Origin: Aquiluna sp.
GTDB taxonomy: Bacteria > Actinomycetota > Actinomycetes > Actinomycetales > Microbacteriaceae
DNA: 6,332 nt
NCBI GenBank assembly: GCA_016780945.1
Contig: JADHKY010000064.1
Location: 1 to 6,332 of the forward strand
Direction: 5' to 3'
Shown here: positions 1-6,332 of the stretch, one piece after another
Numbering within the stretch: the stretch's first letter is position 1
Layout: each line of letters begins with the position of its first letter
Position numbers and translations under genes: made by a program
Notes under the pieces: model-generated
What the model was told of the DNA's origin: nothing
Databases searched by the model: none
Seen by the model: only the letters and a program-made list of their open reading frames with translations

Positions 1-55
1 TGTTTCTGTGGCGGCATTCACTCCGCTGCACCTGGCAAGAGTGTTTGGGCACTAG
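1..55 (+). CDS. sdhC: Succinate dehydrogenase cytochrome b556 subunit (SdhC), C-terminal end only
   Basis: Only the last 17 codons and the stop are in the window. Read from base 2, the frame gives VSVAAFTPLHLARVFGH and then TAG at 53-55. The other two frames give cysteine-, tryptophan- and arginine-rich or glycine-rich peptides that look non-coding. A hydrophobic stretch followed by a 'F-x-P-x-H-L-x-x-V-F-G' tail is what I recall for the end of actinobacterial SdhC, the last transmembrane helix running into a short cytoplasmic tail. Position fits too: the order sdhC-sdhD-sdhA-sdhB is standard. SdhC would be one of the two membrane anchors holding heme b and the quinone site of complex II. The heme-ligand histidine lies upstream, outside the window. 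The call rests on context as much as on this short peptide. Confidence 0.75.
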   Translation, partial: VSVAAFTPLHLARVFGH

Positions 56-59
56 GGGG
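54..59 (+). promoter_or_regulatory. Ribosome-binding site of sdhD, overlapping the sdhC stop
   Basis: AGGGGG lies 5 bases before the sdhD ATG at 65. Its first two bases are the last two of the sdhC TAG stop. Ribosomes finishing sdhC would therefore be placed on the sdhD start, which suggests translational coupling of the two anchor subunits. Confidence 0.7.
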
Positions 60-64
60 TAGTC

Positions 65-505
65 ATGGCTGTAGTTATCGAAACTCCTAACTCCCCGAGA
101 ACTCGCAAGCAGGCGAACTGGGAGAAGTACGGCTGGCTCTTCATGCGCGTCTCTGGTCCGCTGCTAATTGTCTTGATCTTCACTCACCTGGTCGTAAACC
201 TTGTGGTTGGCGATGGAATCAAAGCCATCGACTTTGCTTTTGTGGCAGGTAAGTGGGCTGATCCGTTCTGGCAGGTCTGGGACATGGCGATGCTCTGGTT
301 GGCATTGATTCATGGCACCAACGGCATGCGCACCATCGTCAATGACTACGTTGAAAAAGAAGCCCTGCGTAAGGGTCTTGTGACCACGCTCTGGGCGGTC
401 GGTGGGCTACTAATCATGCTGGGAACACTAGTTATTTTCACCTTCGATCCATGCCCCGCGGGAGCCGCAGCAGAGCTGCTCCCCTCATTCTGCCCAGCGA
501 ACTAA
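65..505 (+). CDS. sdhD: Succinate dehydrogenase hydrophobic membrane anchor subunit (SdhD)
   Basis: This is the second membrane anchor of complex II. With SdhC it binds heme b and forms the quinone-reduction site that receives electrons from SdhB. The 146-residue protein has a polar, basic N-terminus (residues 1-24) and three hydrophobic helices at about 26-49, 70-92 and 104-127. The key segment 'ALIHGTNGMRTIVNDYVEKEALR' region aligns by eye with E. coli SdhD. H83 matches the E. coli heme ligand H71, and D94-Y95 match D82-Y83, where the tyrosine contacts quinone; the spacing of 12 residues from His to Tyr is identical. A C-terminal tail with two cysteines (C129, C143) follows helix 3. The length is somewhat above the E. 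coli protein, mostly from the N- and C-terminal extensions. The ATG start is supported by AGGGGG five bases upstream. sdhA follows after 13 bases. Identification is firm. Confidence 0.93.
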   Translation: MAVVIETPNSPRTRKQANWEKYGWLFMRVSGPLLIVLIFTHLVVNLVVGDGIKAIDFAFVAGKWADPFWQVWDMAMLWLALIHGTNGMRTIVNDYVEKEALRKGLVTTLWAVGGLLIMLGTLVIFTFDPCPAGAAAELLPSFCPAN

Positions 506-512
506 AGAGGAA
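505..512 (+). promoter_or_regulatory. Ribosome-binding site that sets the TTG start of sdhA
   Basis: The AAGAGGAA stretch begins on the last base of the sdhD TAA stop. Its GAGG core is 8 bases before the TTG at 519-521. The TTG is the end of a run of seven T's. No ATG or GTG occurs in this frame between here and residue 24 of SdhA, which is already past the FAD-binding glycines, so this site decides the start. Confidence 0.75.
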
Positions 513-518
513 CTTTTT

Positions 519-2285
519 TTGAGCTCTAGCGACAACATCACCTATCACTCCCACGACGTCATCATCGTTGGTGCCGGTGGAGCTGGCATGCGCGCCGCAA
601 TTGAGGCGGGCAGCGAGGCAAGTGTCGCTGTGATCTCGAAGCTGTTCCCGACACGCAGCCACACCGGCGCCGCTCAGGGCGGCATGGCGGCGGCTCTTGC
701 AAACGTCGAGGAGGACAGCTGGGAGTGGCACACCTTCGACACCGTAAAAGGTGGCGACTACCTTGTTGATCAGGATGCCGCAGAGATCCTCGCCAAGGAG
801 TCTGTCCAGGCGGTAATTGACCTAGAGAACATGGGCTTGCCTTTCAACAGAACTCCTGACGGCAAGATCGACCAGCGAAGGTTTGGTGGTCACACCAGAG
901 ACCACGGCAAGGCTCCAGTTAGAAGAAGCTGCTACGCAGCTGACCGCACCGGCCACATGATTCTGCAGACCCTCTACCAAACCTGCGTCAAGCTCGGCAT
1001 CGAGTTCTACAACGAGTTCTATGTTCTGGACCTGGTAATGAACGATGGAAAGCCAGCGGGTGTTGTTGCCTACGAGCTGGCTACCGGCGAGATTCACGTT
1101 TTTGCGGGCAAGTCCATCGTGTTTGCAACCGGCGGCTTCGGAAAGATCTACAAGACCACCTCCAACGCCCACACCCTCACAGGTGATGGCGTCGCGATTG
1201 CCTTCCGCAGGGGCATCCCACTGGAGGACATGGAGTTCTACCAATTCCACCCAACCGGCCTTGCAGGTCTCGGCATTTTGCTCAGTGAGGCTGCTAGAGG
1301 TGAGGGTGGCATTCTCAGAAACGCCTCCGGCGAGAGGTTCATGGAGCGTTACGCACCAACAATTAAGGACCTTGCGCCAAGAGACATGGTGGCAAGGGCT
1401 ATGGCGAATGAGGTTCGCGAGGGACGCGGTGCAGGTCCAAACAAGGATTACGTGCTGCTGGATCTGACTCACCTGGAGCCTGCCGTAATCGATGCCAAGC
1501 TTCCTGACATTACCGAGTTTGCGAGGACCTACCTAGGTGTGGAGCCCTACACCGAACCGGTGCCGGTGTTCCCGACTGCTCACTATGCAATGGGCGGCAT
1601 CCCCACCAACATCAAGGCAGAAGTGCTCAGCGACAACGACACCGTTATACCTGGACTCTATGCCGCCGGGGAGTGTGCCTGTGTATCAGTTCACGGAGCC
1701 AACCGACTGGGTACTAACTCGCTTCTAGACATCAACGTCTTTGGCAAGCGGGCTGGCAAATATTCCGTGGAGTACGCCAAGACTGCAAAGCAGGTCCCGA
1801 TGCCTGAGGATGCTGCAAAGGATGTACTCGAGCTGTTGCAAAAGGTAAGAAACGCCAAGGGCAAGGAGAAAGTAGCTCAGCTTCGCAAGGAGCTGCAGGA
1901 GACCATGGACAAAAACGCTCAGGTGTTTAGAACCGAAGAGACTCTAAACGAGGCGCTAGCAAAGATTGCCGAGCTGAGAAAGCGCTACGAGAAGATCTCG
2001 GTTCAAGACCAGGGCAAAAGGTTCAATACCGATTTGCTAGAGGCAGTCGAACTGGGCTTCCTGCTAGATCTTGCAGAGGTAACAGTCATCACCTGTCGCG
2101 AGCGCCGCGAGAGCAGGGGTGCCCACCTGCGCGAGGACTACACCGAGCGAAACGACAAGAAGTTCATGGTTCACTCGATGGCCTATAAGCAGAACAAGAT
2201 TGACAAGAAGACCGGGATCGACATCAAGGTGGATTGGAAGCCCGTCGTCATCACCAACTACCAGCCAATGGAGCGTAAGTACTAA
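519..2285 (+). CDS. sdhA: Succinate dehydrogenase flavoprotein subunit (SdhA)
   Basis: This is the catalytic subunit of complex II. It oxidises succinate to fumarate on covalently bound FAD and passes electrons to SdhB, on the cytoplasmic side of the membrane. The 588-residue length is normal. The FAD dinucleotide-binding motif G18-x-G20-x-x-G23 follows a beta strand (DVIIVGAGGAG). H48 in 'TRSHTGAAQGG' is the expected covalent FAD attachment histidine (E. coli H45). Substrate-site residues are in place: H244 in 'FHPTG', the proton-shuttle arginine R288 in 'LAPRDMV', H355 in 'HYAMGG', and R396 in 'HGANRLGTNSLLD'. The C-terminal helical domain includes the usual 'CRERRESRGAHLREDY' segment. The start is TTG; sdhB begins on the last base of its TAA stop. 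All catalytic residues I can check are present, so this is a working enzyme rather than a fumarate-reductase-like paralogue by any visible sign, though direction of reaction cannot be read from sequence. Confidence 0.97.
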   Translation: MSSSDNITYHSHDVIIVGAGGAGMRAAIEAGSEASVAVISKLFPTRSHTGAAQGGMAAALANVEEDSWEWHTFDTVKGGDYLVDQDAAEILAKESVQAVIDLENMGLPFNRTPDGKIDQRRFGGHTRDHGKAPVRRSCYAADRTGHMILQTLYQTCVKLGIEFYNEFYVLDLVMNDGKPAGVVAYELATGEIHVFAGKSIVFATGGFGKIYKTTSNAHTLTGDGVAIAFRRGIPLEDMEFYQFHPTGLAGLGILLSEAARGEGGILRNASGERFMERYAPTIKDLAPRDMVARAMANEVREGRGAGPNKDYVLLDLTHLEPAVIDAKLPDITEFARTYLGVEPYTEPVPVFPTAHYAMGGIPTNIKAEVLSDNDTVIPGLYAAGECACVSVHGANRLGTNSLLDINVFGKRAGKYSVEYAKTAKQVPMPEDAAKDVLELLQKVRNAKGKEKVAQLRKELQETMDKNAQVFRTEETLNEALAKIAELRKRYEKISVQDQGKRFNTDLLEAVELGFLLDLAEVTVITCRERRESRGAHLREDYTERNDKKFMVHSMAYKQNKIDKKTGIDIKVDWKPVVITNYQPMERKY

Positions 2286-3016
2286 TGGATAAGGCAATCG
2301 CTGAGGTAGCGAGCTTCACCGTCACCATAATGATCAGAAGGTTTGATCCAGAGGTTGACCAGGAGCCTAAGTGGGTTGACTACGACGTAGAGATGTTTGG
2401 CACCGATCGCGTGCTAGATGCCCTCCACAAGATCAAGTGGGAAATCGATGGCTCGCTCACCTTCCGTCGCTCCTGCGCCCACGGCGTCTGCGGCTCAGAC
2501 GCGATGCGCATCAACGGTCGGAACCGTCTTGCCTGCAAGACTCTGATCAAAGACCTAGACATTTCTAACCCCATTTACATCGAGCCAATCAAGGGGCTTC
2601 CAGTTGAGAAGGACTTGATTGTCAACATGGAGCCCTTCTACCAGGCCTACCGCGACATCAACCCATTCTTGATGGCATCCGATACTCCCACCAAGGAGAG
2701 GCTGCAGTCCCCAGAGGACCGGGCTCGCTACGACGACACCACCAAGTGCATCCTGTGTGCTGCCTGCACCACGAGCTGCCCTGTGTTCTGGACCGACGGT
2801 CAGTACTTCGGTCCGGCCGCAATCGTCAATGCCCACAGATTCATCTTCGACTCCCGTGACGAGGGTGCTCAGGTGAGAATCGACATCCTGAACGACAAAG
2901 AGGGGGTCTGGCGCTGCCGCACCACCTTTAACTGCACCGAGGCCTGCCCCAGGGGCATCGAGGTTACCAAGGCAATTGCCGAGGTGAAGCAGGCTATTTT
3001 GCGGGGAAGACCCTAA
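2285..3016 (+). CDS. sdhB: Succinate dehydrogenase iron-sulfur subunit (SdhB)
   Basis: SdhB carries electrons from SdhA flavin to quinone through three Fe-S clusters. The 243-residue protein has the N-terminal plant-type ferredoxin domain with C64, C69, D72 and C84 for [2Fe-2S]; Asp in the third position also occurs in E. coli SdhB. The C-terminal domain has C155-x2-C158-x2-C161 plus C221 for [4Fe-4S], and C165, C211 and C217 for [3Fe-4S]. All ligands are present. The residue after W169 is Thr (T170) and the one after C211 is Arg (R212), where E. coli has the quinone-contacting W164 and H207. I recall these substitutions as usual in actinobacteria. The ATG overlaps the sdhA TAA by one base, with GGAG (2270-2273) 11 bases upstream inside sdhA, indicating translational coupling. 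The coding region ends the classic sdhCDAB set. Confidence 0.97.
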   Translation: MDKAIAEVASFTVTIMIRRFDPEVDQEPKWVDYDVEMFGTDRVLDALHKIKWEIDGSLTFRRSCAHGVCGSDAMRINGRNRLACKTLIKDLDISNPIYIEPIKGLPVEKDLIVNMEPFYQAYRDINPFLMASDTPTKERLQSPEDRARYDDTTKCILCAACTTSCPVFWTDGQYFGPAAIVNAHRFIFDSRDEGAQVRIDILNDKEGVWRCRTTFNCTEACPRGIEVTKAIAEVKQAILRGRP

Positions 3017-3039
3017 GCAGCTTTTTTGTTGGACAGGCT

Positions 3040-3492
3040 ATGCCCGTAACAAGAAGAACCGTCGTCGCCTCCGGTATTGCCGCGACCGGCATGGTTACCC
3101 TGGCAGCTTGTGCCGCTGAGGTCGAACCAGAGCCAGTAGAAACTACTCCACCCTCGGCAACCGTAGATGAGGCTCCTCAAGAGCTTGCCGGTGAGATCCT
3201 GCTCGGATCCACCTCAGACGTGATGGTCGGCTCCGGCACCAAGTTCATGGTGGACGAGAGCCTGACGATTCTGGTAACTCAGCCAAAAGAAGGTGTCTTT
3301 AGGGCATTCTCCGCAAAGTGCACCCACGCAGGTTGCATTGTCACCGGCATTCGCGACGATGAGATCGCCTGCGGCTGTCACGGAGCAAGGTTTAACCCAG
3401 ATAGCGGAGAGCCAGTTGCGGGGCCTGCGAAGAGCCCGCTGGGGAAAATTCAGCTAGAAGTGCGGGGCAGTGACCTCTATGCATTGATCTAG
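3040..3492 (+). CDS. Tat-exported lipoprotein with a Rieske [2Fe-2S] domain
   Basis: The 150-residue protein begins 'MPVTRRTVVASG', with a twin-arginine pair (R5-R6) before a hydrophobic stretch ending in the lipobox L21-A-A-C24. This suggests Tat export with the folded cluster, then lipid anchoring at C24. Residues 25-51 form an acidic, proline- and threonine-rich linker. The Rieske domain occupies about 52-150. Box 1 is C94-T-H96-A-G-C99 and box 2 is C111-G-C113-H114-G. C94, H96, C111 and H114 would bind the cluster, and C99 with C113 could form the disulfide typical of cytochrome bc-type Rieske proteins. There is no dioxygenase catalytic domain and no extra helices as in actinobacterial QcrA, so it is not the bc1 subunit. 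Small free Rieske lipoproteins like this are known in Actinobacteria but, to my knowledge, have no assigned partner. It lies 23 bases after sdhB with GGACAGG (3031-3037) as a ribosome-binding site, and may share the sdh transcript. Confidence 0.88.
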   Translation: MPVTRRTVVASGIAATGMVTLAACAAEVEPEPVETTPPSATVDEAPQELAGEILLGSTSDVMVGSGTKFMVDESLTILVTQPKEGVFRAFSAKCTHAGCIVTGIRDDEIACGCHGARFNPDSGEPVAGPAKSPLGKIQLEVRGSDLYALI

Positions 3493-3508
3493 CTCCTAAG
3501 TTAGTTCC

Positions 3509-5328
<1,820 letters not shown>

Positions 5329-5333
5329 GGAAT

Positions 5334-5364
5334 TTATCAGCCCAAAAGAGTATTGTTCTAAATA
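5334..5364 (+). promoter_or_regulatory. Possible promoter for the ribD transcript
   Basis: TTATCA (5334-5339) and CTAAAT or TAAATA (5358-5364) could be -35 and -10 elements with an 18-19 base gap. The stretch is the most A/T-rich in the region. A start about 6-7 bases after the -10 would fall at about 5370, just where the riboswitch P1 stem opens. The hexamers are imperfect, so the support is mainly position. Confidence 0.35.
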
Positions 5365-5370
5365 AGCACA

Positions 5371-5511
5371 GTTCTTCGGGGTCAGTGAAATTCTGAACCG
5401 GCGGTTATAGTCCGCGACCCGACTGGGAACTCCGCAGCCAGCGGTTAGACCCCAGGCGGTTGAATCGGTGAAACTCCGATACCGACGGTAAAGTCCGGAT
5501 GGGAGAAGAAC
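5371..5511 (+). promoter_or_regulatory. FMN riboswitch aptamer (RFN element)
   Basis: The conserved RFN blocks occur in order: 'GTGAAATTCTGAACCGGCGG', then 'AGTCCGCGA', then 'GAATCGGTGAAACTCCGAT', 'ACCGACGGTAAAGTCCGGAT' and a purine-rich end. Helices can be drawn by eye. P1 pairs GTTCTTC (5371-5377) with GAAGAAC (5505-5511), 7 perfect pairs. P2 pairs TCAG (5382-5385) with CTGA (5393-5396). P3 pairs GCGG (5401-5404) with CCGC (5412-5415). The variable arm has CTGGG/CCCAG (5423-5427 with 5451-5455), capped by CCGC/GCGG around loop 5436-5440. P5 pairs ATCGG/CCGAT (5464-5468 with 5476-5480). P6 has GAC/GTC (5484-5486 with 5493-5495). It lies directly before ribD, the expected target. Known members bind flavin mononucleotide and lower riboflavin gene expression when FMN is plentiful. 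Confidence 0.96.
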
Positions 5512-5512
5512 T

Positions 5513-5532
5513 CGGGATGCTTCGCGCTCCCG
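5513..5532 (+). promoter_or_regulatory. Linker hairpin between aptamer and ribosome-binding-site hairpin
   Basis: CGGGA (5513-5517) pairs with TCCCG (5528-5532), and GC (5519-5520) can pair with GC (5526-5527) around a small TTCGC loop, leaving T5518 bulged. There is no T-run after it, so it is not a terminator. It begins two bases past P1 and its CTCCC arm could instead pair with GGGAG (5501-5505) at the foot of the aptamer, so it may take part in switching. That role is inferred. Confidence 0.5.
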
Positions 5533-5537
5533 TATTC

Positions 5538-5570
5538 CCTGCCCTGTCCTGCGCTTAGAAAGAGGGCAGG
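5538..5570 (+). promoter_or_regulatory. Hairpin masking the ribD ribosome-binding site (expression platform)
   Basis: CCTGCCCT (5538-5545) is perfectly complementary to AGGGCAGG (5563-5570), giving an 8-bp, mostly G-C stem with a 17-base loop. The 3' arm ends one base before the ribD ATG and includes the AGGG of the only plausible ribosome-binding site, AAAGAGGG (5559-5566). No T-tract follows. This fits a translational OFF switch, in which the FMN-bound form lets the hairpin form and blocks ribosomes. The pairing is seen; the switching is inferred. Confidence 0.75.
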
Positions 5571-6332
5571 ATGACAAGCCAATTCGATGCGGCAATGCAC
5601 CGCGCGCTTGAGCTTGCCCTGCTCGGTCCAATCCAGGGGGTAAATCCTCAGGTGGGAGCGGTGATACTGAACGCGGACAACGAGATTGTTGCTGAGGGCT
5701 ACCACCAAGGTTCCGGGACCAACCACGCCGAGGTCATGGCCATCAGCGCCCTCAAGGAAAAACTTGGAGTCAGCACTTTTCCCGCTGGCCACACAGCAGT
5801 GGTGACATTGGAACCCTGCAACCACACCGGCAAAACCGGACCCTGCTCGAAAGCGCTTCTAGAAGCAGGTATTAGCCGAGTTGTCTACGCAGTTGCCGAT
5901 CCAGGTCAGGACTCCGGTGGTGGTGGAGAGTTTCTGCGCCAGTCAGGTGTCGAGGAAGTCGCGGGAGTTTGCGAGGCAGAAGCCGAGGAACAGGGGCGCA
6001 TCTGGCTCACTGCAAATCGGCTTGGTAGACCTTTCGTGACTCTGAAGTGGGCAAGCAGCCTTGATGGCAGGAGTGCCGCAAGCGACGGCACTAGCAAATG
6101 GATTTCAGGAGAGCAGTCACGCTCTGATGGCCACCTCAGAAGAAGTGAGGTTGATGCCATCTTGGTCGGCACCGGCACCGTGCTTGCCGATGACCCTGAG
6201 CTGACTGCCCGCATCGCAGACGGCGGCTACTTCCAGCACCAGCCGCTCAGGGTCATCATTGGCGAGCGGGAGCTTCCCGACACCTTGCGTGTTTTCAACG
6301 ACAAGGCCGAGACCCTGCACCTCAAGACCAGA
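5571..6332 (+). CDS. ribD: Bifunctional riboflavin biosynthesis deaminase/reductase RibD, 3' end beyond the window
   Basis: The open frame runs from ATG at 5571 through 254 codons to the window edge with no stop. RibD proteins usually have about 340-370 residues, so roughly the last quarter to third is missing. It would carry out two early cytoplasmic steps of riboflavin synthesis: deamination of the pyrimidine made by GTP cyclohydrolase II, then NADPH-dependent reduction of the ribosyl side chain. The N-terminal cytidine-deaminase-like domain (about 1-145) has 'VNPQVGAVIL', the zinc motif H52-A53-E54, and C83/C92 in 'LEPCNHTGKTGPC'; E54 is the catalytic acid/base. The reductase domain starts near 153 with 'RPFVTLKWASSLDGRSA', 'SKWISG' and 'DAILVGTGTVLADDPELTAR', typical of its NADPH and substrate site. 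The start fits the usual short N-terminus; M9 would cut into the first helix. The FMN riboswitch directly upstream supports the call and suggests that ribE, ribBA and ribH may follow. Confidence 0.96.
   Translation, partial: MTSQFDAAMHRALELALLGPIQGVNPQVGAVILNADNEIVAEGYHQGSGTNHAEVMAISALKEKLGVSTFPAGHTAVVTLEPCNHTGKTGPCSKALLEAGISRVVYAVADPGQDSGGGGEFLRQSGVEEVAGVCEAEAEEQGRIWLTANRLGRPFVTLKWASSLDGRSAASDGTSKWISGEQSRSDGHLRRSEVDAILVGTGTVLADDPELTARIADGGYFQHQPLRVIIGERELPDTLRVFNDKAETLHLKTR

Noticed and set aside
1045..1467. Second + strand frame of 140 codons within sdhA
   Set aside because: It is an out-of-frame shadow of sdhA with low-complexity Thr/Pro/Ser content and no ribosome-binding site supporting it.
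822..1472. Long minus-strand open frame of 216 codons opposite sdhA
   Set aside because: It lies wholly within sdhA, whose protein is conserved throughout. The antisense peptide has no recognisable domain and is a codon-bias shadow.
3001..3027. T-run (six T's at 3022-3027) after sdhB as a possible terminator
   Set aside because: The only nearby stem is GGGG/CCCT with an AAGA loop (3003-3014), 4 pairs including a G-U, and 7 bases separate it from the T's. This is not a usable intrinsic terminator.
3040..3492. Rieske protein as the QcrA subunit of cytochrome bc1
   Set aside because: Actinobacterial QcrA is much longer, with several transmembrane helices, and sits with qcrC and qcrB. This protein has a lipobox and only the Rieske domain.
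5513..5570. Riboswitch expression platform acting as a transcription terminator
   Set aside because: Neither hairpin is followed by a run of T's; the sequences after them are TATTC and the ribD ATG. Masking of the ribosome-binding site fits better.

Overview
The window is a compact chromosomal stretch with every gene on the + strand. It looks like a moderate-GC actinobacterium. The SdhB and SdhA proteins read like those of Microbacteriaceae (for example the SdhB segments 'RCRTTFNCTEACPRGI' and 'CPVFWTDGQYFGPA'). By eye the base composition is lower in GC than a typical soil Microbacteriaceae, and AGA/AGG, CTA and other A/T-containing codons are frequent. A freshwater, small-genome relative (Rhodoluna/Aquiluna-like, the 'Luna' group) is my best guess. 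This is inferred from recall, not from a search.

Layout. Positions 1-3016 hold the end of a succinate dehydrogenase operon in the order sdhC (last 17 codons), sdhD, sdhA, sdhB. The genes are tightly packed: the sdhD ribosome-binding site overlaps the sdhC stop, and sdhA and sdhB share one base. Together they encode the flavoprotein, iron-sulfur and membrane-anchor subunits of respiratory complex II. Next, at 3040-3492, is a small Tat-type lipoprotein with a complete Rieske [2Fe-2S] domain. It is followed 16 bases later by a GTG-started exodeoxyribonuclease III gene (3509-4315), and 8 bases after that by tryptophanyl-tRNA synthetase (4324-5328). There is no convincing terminator anywhere between sdhC and trpS, so read-through along the whole run is possible.

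The only long non-coding stretch is 5329-5570. It carries a possible promoter, a well-formed FMN riboswitch (RFN element, about 5371-5511), a linker hairpin, and an 8-bp hairpin that buries the ribosome-binding site of the next gene. That gene, ribD (5571 to the window end, incomplete), encodes the bifunctional deaminase/reductase of riboflavin biosynthesis. It is probably the first gene of a rib operon switched off by FMN at the level of translation.

How the genes fit together. Complex II oxidises succinate with covalent FAD and Fe-S clusters and reduces membrane quinone. The Rieske lipoprotein would sit on the outer membrane face as another redox carrier, with unknown partners. xth (base-excision DNA repair) and trpS (translation) are housekeeping genes, and ribD starts the flavin supply. 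I see no mobile elements, CRISPR arrays, tRNA or rRNA genes, and no strong sign of a wholly new system. The most rewarding spots are the orphan Rieske lipoprotein next to sdhB, the riboswitch expression platform, and the non-E. coli quinone-site residues in SdhB.
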